A stretch of DNA of 64,000 bases, taken from positions 1,178,001 through 1,242,000 of the forward strand of contig NZ_OY762229.1 in assembly GCF_963665355.1 (NCBI RefSeq), read 5' to 3'. Positions 21,296-30,510 of this stretch are shown here, one piece after another. Numbering within the stretch: position 1 is the first letter of the stretch; every line of letters begins with the position of its first letter. Made by a program: the position numbers and the translations under genes. This DNA is from an uncultured Desulfobacter sp. (GTDB lineage: Bacteria > Desulfobacterota > Desulfobacteria > Desulfobacterales > Desulfobacteraceae). The notes under the pieces are model-generated. The model saw only the letters and a list, made by a program, of their open reading frames with translations, was not told the DNA's origin and did no database searches.

Positions 21296-24200
21296 TTATT
21301 CTTCTTTCCGCTTAATGACAACTAGGAGATCTTTTGCATCAACTTGTGTTCCCACGGATGTGACGATTCGTTCAACAATACCGGATACGTCAGAAAGAAC
21401 ATTGGTCTGCATCTTCATTGCTTCGATGGTAACCAGAACATCCCCGCGTTCAATTTCCTGGTTTTCAGTAACGCAAACCGCGGAGATCAGTCCCGGCATC
21501 GGCGATCCAACTTCGCCAAGAACAGCTGGGTTGGCTTTTTCCCGTGGAGCTCTTTCCGGAGCCTTGGAGCGGTCAGGAACTTTAACGATCCGGGACTGCC
21601 CGTTTAGTTCAAAAAAGACCTCTCTTTTTCCTTCGTCATCAGCCTTGCCCCTTGCCATGAAACGAATAATAAGTGTTTTTCCGGATCCGATATCAACAGA
21701 AAGCTCCTCTTCCCGTTTCATTCCATAGAAGAAATTAAGGGTTGGAAGAACACTGACATTTCCATAGGTCCTGCGATGTTTAGTGTAATCAATGAATACA
21801 TCCGGATACATCAAATAGGAAGCAAGTTCGCAATCAGAAATTTTTCTTTCGGCCAGTTTTTCGGCTTCGGCGCGCTCTGCGTCCATGTCAGCAGGGGTAA
21901 GCAGTTGTCCGGGACGAACCGTAATGGGTTCTTCACCTTTTAATATCTTTTTCTGAAGCTGCTTTGGAAATCCTCCGGGAGGTTGCCCCATCATGCCCTT
22001 AAAAAAGGTAACCACGGATTCCGGAAAAGAGACTTCTTTGTTCGGATCCAAAACATCTTCTTTGGTAATACCACTGGTAATCATGGACAAAGCCATATCT
22101 CCGACAACTTTGGAGCTTGGTGTTACTTTTACAATATCACCGAACATCTCGTTTACATCTCTATACACCTTTGCCACTTCAGGCCATCTTTCTTCAATGC
22201 CCAGTGCTCTGGCCTGCTGGCGCAGGTTGGTGTATTGTCCGCCAGGCATTTCATGCAGGTAAACTTCACTGGTTCCACTGTGGAATTCACTTTCAAAACC
22301 AATATACATCTGCCTTACTTTTTCCCAGTAGTTGGAAATAATGGCCAAGGATTCTGAATTCATGCCGGTATCACGCGGCGTATTCTTAAGTGCGGCAACG
22401 ATGGAACCCAGGTTGGGATGTGAGGTCAGCCCGCTCATGGAATCCATTGCACAATCAATGGCGTCAACGCCTGCGTCTGCTGCCGACAGCAATGTTGCTG
22501 CGGCAATGCCGCTGGTGTCATGGCTGTGAAGGTGTATCGGCAGACCAATTTCATTCTTTAGGGCTTCAATCAGCACTTTTGCTGCCGCCGGCTTTAACAA
22601 TCCTGCCATATCCTTGATCGCCAGGATATGGGCACCTGCTTTTTCCAGCTCCTTTGCCATATCCACATAGTATTTCAGGCTATATTTTGTTCTGTTGGGA
22701 TCCAGTATATCACCGGTATAACAGATGGAGGCCTCACAAATTTTATTGTTTTCCAAAACCGAATCCATGGCCAATCTCATGTTTTCGACCCAGTTCAGGG
22801 AGTCAAAAACACGGAAAAGATCCATGCCGTTTTCAGCAGCCTGTTTGACAAAGTACTTGATAACATTGTCAGGATAATTGGTGTATCCCACACCATTGGA
22901 AGCCCTTAACAACATCTGAGTCAAAAGGTTGGGCATGGCCTTACGCAATCCCTGGAGCCGTTCCCAAGGACACTCTTTGGAAAACCGCATGGCAACATCA
23001 AAAGTTGCACCGCCCCAGCACTCTACGGAAAACAGATCCGGCAAAAGAGCGGCATACGCCGGTGCAATCTTCAGAAGGTCGAAGCTTCTCACTCTGGTGG
23101 CCAGCAGAGATTGATGCGCATCACGCATGGTCTTGTCGGTAATGAGCAGTTTTTTCTGGTCTTTCATCCAGCTTGCAACGGCCTTAGGGCCTTCGCTGTC
23201 CAGCAGTTGTTTAAGTCCGGGCTGGGCCTGCTGTACAGAATATTTGGGTACAGTGGGTTGATGCACATATGATGCCGGAACGGTACGGTTTTTGACGTCC
23301 TCATTGCCGTTAACAATTACATCGCCAAGGAATGAAAGAAGTCTGCTTGCCCGGTCACGCCTTTTGGTAAAAGAGAAGAGCTCTTTGGTCTCATCAATGA
23401 ACTTGGTGGTGTATTCAGCATTTACGAAGGTTGGATGATTAACCAGGTTTTGTAAAAACTGCAGGTTTGTGGCAACGCCCAAAATCCTGAATTCCGTCAG
23501 GGCACGATTCATTTTCAAACGTGCCTCTTCGGAATTGGCACCCCATGCGGTTACTTTTGTCAAAAGGGAATCAAAATAGCGGGTAACGATTGCCCCGGAA
23601 TACGCGGTTCCGGCATCCAGACGAATGCCGAAGCCTGCTGCCGTCCGATAGGCTGTGATTCTTCCGTAATCGGGAATAAAGTTATTTTCGGGATCTTCGG
23701 TTGTAATACGGCATTGAATGGCATGGCCGCTCAGTCTGACATTCTCCTGGGTGGGGATCAGGCTTTCAGGGGATCCGATGGTCATTCCCTGGGCAATTCT
23801 TAATTGCGCCTTGACAATGTCAATTCCGGTTACTTCCTCTGTTACCGTATGTTCTACCTGGATTCTGGGGTTGACTTCCATGAAGTAGAACTTTTCACTG
23901 TCCATATCCATCAGGAACTCAACGGTTCCGGCACTTTCATATCCTACTGTCTTGGCAATGGCCAGACCTGCCTGGCACAATTCCTGGCGCTTTTCCTCTG
24001 AAAGGAATGTGGATGGCGCCCTTTCAACAACCTTTTGATTTCTTCTTTGAACTGAGCAGTCCCGTTCGTAAAGATGAATAATATTGCCCTGGGAATCCCC
24101 CAGAATTTGAACCTCGAGGTGTCTGGCTTTTCTTACTAGTTTTTCAAAATAAACTTCATCACTTCCGAACGCAGCGCTGGATTCCTTTCGGGCAGCATCA

Positions 24201-24763
24201 ACCTGGGCCAAAAGTTCTTTGGTGCTTTCCACCGCCCGCATGCCTCTGCCGCCACCGCCCCAGCTGGCTTTCAGCATGATGGGGTAGCCGATCTCTTCCG
24301 CAATCTCAATGACTTTTTTATCATCATAAGGCAGTGGACCACTTGCCGGAACAACAGGTGCACCTGCTTCTACTGCCACTTTACGCGCTGAAACCTTATT
24401 CCCCAGTTTTCTCATAACTTCGGGGGATGGCCCGACAAATTTAATACCGGCCTGGGCACAAGCTTCGGCAAATTCGGGCTTTTCTGCAAGAAATCCATAT
24501 CCGGGGTGGATGGCATCTACATTATGTTCCTTTGCGAGCCGGACAATTCCTTCAATATCTAGATAGGCTTCAATAGGGCCTTTTCCTTCTCCAATCAAAT
24601 AACTTTCACCGGTTTTAAACCGGTGAAGTGCAAATCTGTCCTCTTGGGAGTAAATAGCAACAGTTTCCATTCCAAGCTCATGCGCAGCGCGTGTTACACG
24701 GATGGCTATTTCACTACGGTTGGCAATCAAGAGGCGCTTGATTTTTTTTCCTACAACTTCCAT
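21296..24763 (-). CDS. pyc: Pyruvate carboxylase
   Basis: 1155 residues, full length for the single-chain enzyme that makes oxaloacetate from pyruvate, bicarbonate and ATP. The biotin carboxylase domain is at about 5-455 (K-A-S-W-G-G-G-G-R-G-M ATP loop, E-V-N-P-R-I-Q-V-E-H-T). The carboxyltransferase barrel is at about 535-835 (R-D-A-H-Q-S-L-L-A-T-R, F-D-V-A-M-R-F, H-L-H-S-H-D-T-S-G for the metal site). An allosteric linker region follows, then a C-terminal biotinyl domain with E-A-M-K-M-Q-T, whose Lys carries biotin. It replenishes the TCA cycle used for complete oxidation. AAGGA lies 8 bp before the ATG; a sigma-70 promoter is visible at 24898-24926. It is a single-gene unit. Confidence 0.97.
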   Translation of the reverse strand: MEVVGKKIKRLLIANRSEIAIRVTRAAHELGMETVAIYSQEDRFALHRFKTGESYLIGEGKGPIEAYLDIEGIVRLAKEHNVDAIHPGYGFLAEKPEFAEACAQAGIKFVGPSPEVMRKLGNKVSARKVAVEAGAPVVPASGPLPYDDKKVIEIAEEIGYPIMLKASWGGGGRGMRAVESTKELLAQVDAARKESSAAFGSDEVYFEKLVRKARHLEVQILGDSQGNIIHLYERDCSVQRRNQKVVERAPSTFLSEEKRQELCQAGLAIAKTVGYESAGTVEFLMDMDSEKFYFMEVNPRIQVEHTVTEEVTGIDIVKAQLRIAQGMTIGSPESLIPTQENVRLSGHAIQCRITTEDPENNFIPDYGRITAYRTAAGFGIRLDAGTAYSGAIVTRYFDSLLTKVTAWGANSEEARLKMNRALTEFRILGVATNLQFLQNLVNHPTFVNAEYTTKFIDETKELFSFTKRRDRASRLLSFLGDVIVNGNEDVKNRTVPASYVHQPTVPKYSVQQAQPGLKQLLDSEGPKAVASWMKDQKKLLITDKTMRDAHQSLLATRVRSFDLLKIAPAYAALLPDLFSVECWGGATFDVAMRFSKECPWERLQGLRKAMPNLLTQMLLRASNGVGYTNYPDNVIKYFVKQAAENGMDLFRVFDSLNWVENMRLAMDSVLENNKICEASICYTGDILDPNRTKYSLKYYVDMAKELEKAGAHILAIKDMAGLLKPAAAKVLIEALKNEIGLPIHLHSHDTSGIAAATLLSAADAGVDAIDCAMDSMSGLTSHPNLGSIVAALKNTPRDTGMNSESLAIISNYWEKVRQMYIGFESEFHSGTSEVYLHEMPGGQYTNLRQQARALGIEERWPEVAKVYRDVNEMFGDIVKVTPSSKVVGDMALSMITSGITKEDVLDPNKEVSFPESVVTFFKGMMGQPPGGFPKQLQKKILKGEEPITVRPGQLLTPADMDAERAEAEKLAERKISDCELASYLMYPDVFIDYTKHRRTYGNVSVLPTLNFFYGMKREEELSVDIGSGKTLIIRFMARGKADDEGKREVFFELNGQSRIVKVPDRSKAPERAPREKANPAVLGEVGSPMPGLISAVCVTENQEIERGDVLVTIEAMKMQTNVLSDVSGIVERIVTSVGTQVDAKDLLVVIKRKEE

Positions 24764-24897
24764 TTTATATGTCCTTATTTTGAATGATAATACTCCTTGA
24801 ATCTGTTTGCACTACCGTCAAAAGATTCTTAAATTCCAAAATCGGTTAGAGGTCTTTCCACAGTCCTGATTTGCACCCGCCATGAAAAAGATTAAAA

Positions 24898-24926
24898 AAT
24901 CTAATAAAATAGGAAACGCTTGTCAA
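24898..24926 (-). promoter_or_regulatory. Sigma-70 promoter of pyc
   Basis: On the minus strand TTGACA (24921-24926) and TAGATT (24898-24903) are separated by exactly 17 bp. Transcription would begin near 24890, giving a leader of about 127 nt before pyc. The spacer contains the GTTTCCTA motif that is repeated just upstream. Confidence 0.7.
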
Positions 24927-24961
24927 TCTATATTTTAGGAAACACTTATCAATTTATTTTT
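24910..24961. repeat. Tandem 26-bp imperfect repeat over the pyc promoter
   Basis: Two adjacent 26-bp units (24910-24935 and 24936-24961) match at 22 of 26 positions; both begin TAGGAAAC and contain CAAT. The first overlaps the -35 box and spacer of the pyc promoter, so this is a good place for a regulator to bind, or a duplicated promoter. The remaining bases of the 24764-25188 gap show no gene. Confidence 0.65.
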
Positions 24962-25188
24962 TCCCTCTTCTGCCAGCAATATACGTGCAAAAAAGTAAAA
25001 AAAACAGAATGTTAATTAAATATAAAAGCGCATATATAGTCATTTTATCCACCTTGATTCAGATTCTCTCTCTCAGGTCGACGCTTTTTTATTGACCCTA
25101 CCACACGAATCAGGTAGTTCTCATAAAAAATAATGATAAAAAATTTAAAACCGATTATGTCTTCTTATGATTATTTTGTGGGATTATT

Positions 25189-26067
25189 ATGATTGACCGT
25201 ATTCATCTGTCCATATTAAACGAAATAGACCGTAAAGGAACCTTGACAGCTGCAGCCCAGGCACTTTGCCTGACCCAACCGGCTCTTACCCACACCATGA
25301 AAAAACTTGAATCCAGTATCGGCATCCGACTCTGGGAAAAAGATGGCCGAGGGCTGCGTCTGACCCGATCAGGTCAATATTTACTCGGGGTTTCCCGTAA
25401 AATATTGCCCCAGTTTGTCTTGGCCGAAAAGATGCTTGACCAGTTTGCCCAGGGCAAAAGAGGGATGCTGTGTATCGGAATGGAGTGCCATCCCTGCCAC
25501 CGCTGGTTTTCAACCATTGTTGCCGAATATCTTGCTCAGTGGGAGGACGTGGAGGTTGATATCAAACAGGAATTTCAATTTGACGGGATACAGGCATTGC
25601 TGGATTTTGAGATCGACCTTCTTATTACCCCGGATACCGTAGACACAAAAACCATTTCCTTTACGCCGGTCTTTGAATATGAACATGTGCTGGCTGTTCC
25701 CCGGAACCATTCTCTGGCCGAGAAAAGCCACATCATTGCAGAAGATCTGCTGGACCAAATACTGATCACCTACCCCGTCCCCGTAGAACGTCTTGATATT
25801 TTCACCCGGTGTCTCATTCCGGCTCAATGTCGCCCCCGGCAGCATAAGACCATTGAAACCACGGATATCATGCTCCAGATGGTGGCTTCGGGCAGAGGCG
25901 TCACAGCTCTTCCCCGCTGGCTTGTGGAAGACAGCCAAAAAAAATTTGGATTAAAGGCTGTTTCCATCGGTCCGGACGGCATCTGGAAAGAGATCAGTGT
26001 CGGAATTCGGGACCAGGACAGCACAACCGATTATATCCAGGGATTTATCCAGCTTGCCGGACAATGA
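25189..26067 (+). CDS. metR: LysR-family regulator, MetR-like
   Basis: 292 residues. An N-terminal winged helix-turn-helix (about 1-62: L-T-A-A-A-Q-A-L-C-L-T-Q-P-A-L-T-H) is followed by a LysR substrate-binding domain. The effector domain follows MetR closely: I-G-M-E-C-H-P-C-H-R-W-F at about 95-106, D-L-L-I-T-P-D, L-I-T-Y-P-V-P-V-E-R-L-D, and M-V-A-S-G-R-G-V-T-A-L-P-R-W. MetR senses homocysteine and controls methionine-synthesis genes. No met gene is next to it; it is divergent from pyc across 425 bp, so its target is open. The ribosome binding site is weak. Confidence 0.8.
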   Translation: MIDRIHLSILNEIDRKGTLTAAAQALCLTQPALTHTMKKLESSIGIRLWEKDGRGLRLTRSGQYLLGVSRKILPQFVLAEKMLDQFAQGKRGMLCIGMECHPCHRWFSTIVAEYLAQWEDVEVDIKQEFQFDGIQALLDFEIDLLITPDTVDTKTISFTPVFEYEHVLAVPRNHSLAEKSHIIAEDLLDQILITYPVPVERLDIFTRCLIPAQCRPRQHKTIETTDIMLQMVASGRGVTALPRWLVEDSQKKFGLKAVSIGPDGIWKEISVGIRDQDSTTDYIQGFIQLAGQ

Positions 26068-26123
26068 AAAAATCTGCTATAAAATCCCAAAATACAATTT
26101 ACCCAAACAGATAGGAATTTCAG

Positions 26124-27329
26124 TTGAACATACCCAAAAAGGCCATCCTCCAGAAAGGACGGGGCAAAACCCGGAAACTGGCCAAGCTTGAATATATTTA
26201 CGAGCGGGAATCCCGCTATTTTGCCCAGGTGGCCGAAAGCGTCAAAGACCTGGCCTTAAAAGAGATCCAGGACCTTGGGGGGAAAAATACACAAACCGTA
26301 TTCCGGGGCATCTGGTTTGAAGCGGACAAATCCACATTTTATAAGATCGTCTACATGTCCCGCCTGGTGTCACGGATACTTGTGCCCCTGGTTGAGTTTG
26401 ACTGCCAGGATAAAGATGCATTGTACAAGGGTGCCAGAACAATCCGATGGGAAGAATTTTTAACGACCAAAAAAACATTTTCCATCACAGCCAACGTGTC
26501 TGAATCACAGATAACCCATTCCAATTTTGCCGGACTCAGGGTCAAGGACGCCATTGCCGATTATTTCAGGGACAGGACAGACCGCAGGCCTTCCGTGGAC
26601 CCCGAGGCGCCCTGGATCATGATAAACGTCCATGTACATAGAGACAGGGCCACCATTTCCATTGACGCAGGTTCAGGACCTCTGCATAAAAGGGGGTACA
26701 GGGAAGCCAGGGTGTCCGCCCCCATGCAGGAAACAGTGGCCGCAGCCATTATCGCCCTGAGCGGATGGAACGGAAAAGAGCCGTTGCTGGATCCCATGTG
26801 CGGTTCCGGGACCCTTTTATGTGAAGCGCTGATGCACTACAGCCGGATTCCGGCCCAGATATTCCGTGAAGGGTTTGGCTTTGAGCGCCTGCCCGATTTT
26901 GACACCCGGGAATGGGAATCAGTGAAAACCGCTGCAAACCAAGCCATCCGTCCATTACCCAAAGGACTTATCCAAGGCAGCGATATTGATGACACTGCCG
27001 TTGAAGCCACAAAAATCAATCTCATGGGACTTCACTATGGCGCAGAAATTGAAGTGAGCCAGGCAGATTTCAGAGAGCGCAACCCGTTGGAAAATGCGGT
27101 CATCATTACAAACCCCCCTTACGGCATTCGCATGGGCAAAGATCTGGATATGAAATTATTTTACAAAGATCTGGGCCTTTTTTTAAAGGAACAGTGCAAA
27201 GGCGGTACGGCCTATATCTATTTCGGTGACCCTAGCTTTATCAAAAATGTACCCCTGGCCCCCTCCTGGAAAAAAAATCTGGAAATCGGAGGGTTGGATG
27301 GAAAGCTGGTAAAGTACCAGTTATACTGA
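26124..27329 (+). CDS. THUMP-domain RNA methyltransferase (RlmL/YpsC type)
   Basis: 401 residues. The N-terminal part (about 25-180) holds a ferredoxin-like and THUMP RNA-binding domain, the C-terminal half a class I SAM methyltransferase: L-D-P-M-C-G-S-G-T-L (SAM loop), G-S-D-I-D, and the catalytic N-P-P-Y-G motif for N2-guanine methylation. This is the domain order of the large-subunit rRNA m2G methyltransferases related to RlmL's N-terminal half and Bacillus YpsC. It starts with TTG at 26124 after AGGAAT. The first 20 residues are very basic. It follows the MetR-like gene by 56 bp. Confidence 0.88.
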   Translation: MNIPKKAILQKGRGKTRKLAKLEYIYERESRYFAQVAESVKDLALKEIQDLGGKNTQTVFRGIWFEADKSTFYKIVYMSRLVSRILVPLVEFDCQDKDALYKGARTIRWEEFLTTKKTFSITANVSESQITHSNFAGLRVKDAIADYFRDRTDRRPSVDPEAPWIMINVHVHRDRATISIDAGSGPLHKRGYREARVSAPMQETVAAAIIALSGWNGKEPLLDPMCGSGTLLCEALMHYSRIPAQIFREGFGFERLPDFDTREWESVKTAANQAIRPLPKGLIQGSDIDDTAVEATKINLMGLHYGAEIEVSQADFRERNPLENAVIITNPPYGIRMGKDLDMKLFYKDLGLFLKEQCKGGTAYIYFGDPSFIKNVPLAPSWKKNLEIGGLDGKLVKYQLY

Positions 27330-27472
27330 TTTTAAACTTTATAATTGAACACTGATCCCGAGCAGCTTTTCTGAAATCACAAACCAGGACAAAAAAAGAT
27401 GAAAAAATACAGATTCTGTAAATGAAAAGTCGCAAGGGCAAGAACTGCTAACCCGTCTTCCGGAAACAAGCC

Positions 27473-30400
27473 ATGAAAACAAAGGAAACAGGCGCGGGAG
27501 CACCTTCCATAAAAATTTATCATGAGCTCATGGCCTACAGGGTGGAGGATATCCTTTTGGTGTCCAGCCCCTATGATGCTTTTATCATGGAGGAAGAGGG
27601 TCGCCTTTCGAATCGAATCATCAATGAATACAAGGGGCTGAATCTGTCCCGGCCCCCGAAGCTGACCATTGCATTCTCGGTGACGCAAGCCTTTGAACAG
27701 CTTGAACGCAAAGCTTTTGACCTGATCCTTGCCATGCCCGGACTGGCCGGCATGGATCTGTGCGCCTTTGGCAGGCAGGTGAAAACGCAATACTCAGAAA
27801 TCCCCATTTACCTGCTGCTTCACAACAACTGCGACATCAATCAGTATGAAGTTGCTCACCAGGAAGGCGGTGTTGACCGGACCTATATCTGGGCAGGAAA
27901 TGCCGACCTGCTCATGGCCATTATAAAAAATTTTGAGGATGAAAAAAATGTGGCCTTAGATACACAGAATGCAAAGGTCAGAGTTATTATAGTGGTAGAG
28001 GATTCCCCCTATCATTACTCGTCATTACTGCCGCTTCTTTACAGACACATCGTCATTCAGACCCAGACGGTGATGAATGATTCCATTAATGAAGATCACA
28101 GACTTTTGAAAATGCGGGGCCGTCCCAAAATTCTTTTGGCCCATGATTATGAACATGCCATGACTCTGTTCGACAGGTACAGGTCCTATGTGCTCAGCGT
28201 ATTCACGGATATGCGCTACTCCGTAAACGGCCAGGCTGATCCCCAAGCCGGCTGCAAACTTTTAACCCGGATCAAATCGGAAATTCCAGACCTGCCCACC
28301 CTGATCCTGAGCACGGAGGAACAAAACAGAGGCATTGCAGCAGCCATAGACGCCCAGTTTATCAATAAAAATTCAAACAACCTCCATGATCAGATCAAAA
28401 GTTTTTTTGTCACACATCTTGGATTCGGGGCCTTTGTGTTCCGCATGCCGGACAGCAGTGAAATCGCACGCGCCTCCAATTTAAGACAGATTGAAAAGCT
28501 GCTGCCTGAGATCCCGGACGCATCCGTGCTCCATCATGCCAGGCACAATGATTTTTCCCGATGGCTGCTTGCCCGTGGCGAAATTGATTTTGCCCTAAGC
28601 CTTAAGCCATATACCATTGATGATTTCCCCGATGCATGGGAGATCAAGCAGTTTCTCATGGACCGTATTCACTCCCGGCGCAAAGGCTCCCGTCAGGGGC
28701 ATATCATTGAGTTTGACTCGGAAAAATTTGATTCTGACACCGATTTCATGAAAATCGGCACCGGCTCCCTGGGCGGCAAGGCAAGGGGAATTGCATTCAT
28801 GTCCCACCAGCTGGGCACGGACCCTTCTCTGGCCCAGAAGTTTCCGGAAATAGACATTACCATCCCCCAGACCGTTGTCATTGCCACGGATGAATTCAAG
28901 ATGTTTGTGGAAGAAAACAATCTGTCCCGGCTTCTGGAACAGGACGAAATTCTGGATGACGCCCAGATGGTAGAACGTTTTCTTAAAGCAGAACTGCCCC
29001 GGTCACTGAAAAAGGATTTAAGGGCATATATTCAAAATGTGAATTACCCCCTTGCCGTCAGATCTTCGTCCCTTTTTGAGGACGCCCATTACCAGCCCTT
29101 TGCCGGACTTTATAAAACCTATATGCTGCCCAATGTCCACACAGGCATTGAAAAACGTCTTGAACATCTGATTACCGCCGTAAAGCTGGTATATGCCTCA
29201 ACCTATCTGAAAGCCCCGAGATCCTATGCCCGGTCCACCATGCATAGAACCGAGGACGAAAAGATGGCGGTCGTGCTTCAGCAGATCACCGGTACCCGGC
29301 ACCAAAACTACTTTTACCCGTCTATATCAGGGGTGGCCCAGTCCTATAATTTCTATCCCATTGCCCATCTCAAAGCGGAAGAGGGCATATCCTACATTGC
29401 CCTGGGGCTTGGAAAAATTGTCATGGAGGGCGGCAAAACCCTTCGGTTCTGCCCGAAGTATCCACAGTTTCTGCCCCAGTTTTCCATGATCGATGATATT
29501 CTGGCAAACTCACAGAAATATTTTTACGCCCTGAAAATAGATGAATTTCCGACCCATGAAAAATTTTCCGATACAGGTGCAGATCCCTGCCTGGCAAAAC
29601 TGGACATTATGGAAGCCAAGGATCACCCGGCCGTCAGGATGTTTTGCTCCACCTTTAACTTACAGGATAACCGTATCCGGGACCGGTATTCCGAAAAGGG
29701 ATTTCCGGTGCTCACCTTTGCCAGTATTTTAAAATTCAGCTCCTTTCCCCTGGCAGATATCCTGGCCGAAGTTACGGCTCTGGGAGCCCGGTGGATGGGC
29801 ACATCCGTTGAAGTGGAATTCGCCTTTGACCTGCCCGTTGAAAGTATCCGGTCAAAACCGCAATTCTCCCTTCTGCAGATCCGGCCCATGGGCCGGTACA
29901 AGCAGAACCTTGGGGTAAAAATCCAGGAACAAGACATTAAAAACGCTTTCTGCCACTCCACCCTTTCCCTTGGCAACGGCGAATATGAGGATATTCAAGA
30001 TGTCGTTTATGTGGATCCCCAAACCTTTGAAGCGGATAAAATTCCTTTGATTCCTCGGGAAATCAACAAAATAAATGCCATGTTCAACCATACCGGAACA
30101 AAATATATACTCATCGGACCGGGGCGCTGGGGATCTTCGGACCGGTGGCTGGGCATTCCCGTGGTATGGAGCGATATTTCCAATGTAGGCGTTATAGTGG
30201 AGACCACCATCAAAAGCATTAAAGCGGATTTTTCCCAAGGGTCCCATTTTTTTCAAAACATCACCTCTCTGGGCATTTCCTATATAACAGTACAGGACAA
30301 GGGCAATGATTTTATTGATTATGATTTTCTCTCCAGCCGGGAGCCTGCTACGGCCACCAGGTATCTTAAACACATCCGGTTTGACAGACCTTTAAAAATC

Positions 30401-30493
30401 CTGGTGGACGGAACAACGTCCCAGGCCGTAATTATGCAAAGCATTGCCGAATCCGGGCCACAGACCACGGGCGACGTCCCTGTAATAAACTGA
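27473..30493 (+). CDS. Receiver-receiver-PEP synthase-like nucleotide-binding protein
   Basis: 1006 residues, no membrane helix. Residues about 20-150 resemble a receiver domain but lack the acidic pair (V-S-S-P-Y-D) and the phospho-Asp. About 165-330 is a second receiver with V-V-E-D-S, V-F-T-D-M-R-Y and I-N-K-N-S, so it could be phosphorylated. About 430-810 is the PEP synthase/pyruvate phosphate dikinase nucleotide-binding domain (S-L-G-G-K-A-R-G-I, A-V-R-S-S-S-L-F-E-D, F-A-G-L-Y-K-T, L-L-Q-I-R-P-M). The phosphohistidine swivel domain and the PEP-binding barrel are missing, so it cannot make PEP. The last 190 residues (G-P-G-R-W-G-S-S) are conserved-looking but unassigned. It lies 17 bp before the receiver-HDOD gene and is likely a signalling ATPase or ligand sensor. 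Confidence 0.8.
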   Translation: MKTKETGAGAPSIKIYHELMAYRVEDILLVSSPYDAFIMEEEGRLSNRIINEYKGLNLSRPPKLTIAFSVTQAFEQLERKAFDLILAMPGLAGMDLCAFGRQVKTQYSEIPIYLLLHNNCDINQYEVAHQEGGVDRTYIWAGNADLLMAIIKNFEDEKNVALDTQNAKVRVIIVVEDSPYHYSSLLPLLYRHIVIQTQTVMNDSINEDHRLLKMRGRPKILLAHDYEHAMTLFDRYRSYVLSVFTDMRYSVNGQADPQAGCKLLTRIKSEIPDLPTLILSTEEQNRGIAAAIDAQFINKNSNNLHDQIKSFFVTHLGFGAFVFRMPDSSEIARASNLRQIEKLLPEIPDASVLHHARHNDFSRWLLARGEIDFALSLKPYTIDDFPDAWEIKQFLMDRIHSRRKGSRQGHIIEFDSEKFDSDTDFMKIGTGSLGGKARGIAFMSHQLGTDPSLAQKFPEIDITIPQTVVIATDEFKMFVEENNLSRLLEQDEILDDAQMVERFLKAELPRSLKKDLRAYIQNVNYPLAVRSSSLFEDAHYQPFAGLYKTYMLPNVHTGIEKRLEHLITAVKLVYASTYLKAPRSYARSTMHRTEDEKMAVVLQQITGTRHQNYFYPSISGVAQSYNFYPIAHLKAEEGISYIALGLGKIVMEGGKTLRFCPKYPQFLPQFSMIDDILANSQKYFYALKIDEFPTHEKFSDTGADPCLAKLDIMEAKDHPAVRMFCSTFNLQDNRIRDRYSEKGFPVLTFASILKFSSFPLADILAEVTALGARWMGTSVEVEFAFDLPVESIRSKPQFSLLQIRPMGRYKQNLGVKIQEQDIKNAFCHSTLSLGNGEYEDIQDVVYVDPQTFEADKIPLIPREINKINAMFNHTGTKYILIGPGRWGSSDRWLGIPVVWSDISNVGVIVETTIKSIKADFSQGSHFFQNITSLGISYITVQDKGNDFIDYDFLSSREPATATRYLKHIRFDRPLKILVDGTTSQAVIMQSIAESGPQTTGDVPVIN

Positions 30494-30510
30494 CCATAAG
30501 GACCTAATAT

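Noticed and set aside
20863-21315. 150-residue plus-strand frame across the IS1380-like remnant
   Set aside because: It is in a different frame from the recognisable transposase fragment and reads through the terminator hairpin, so it is not a real gene.
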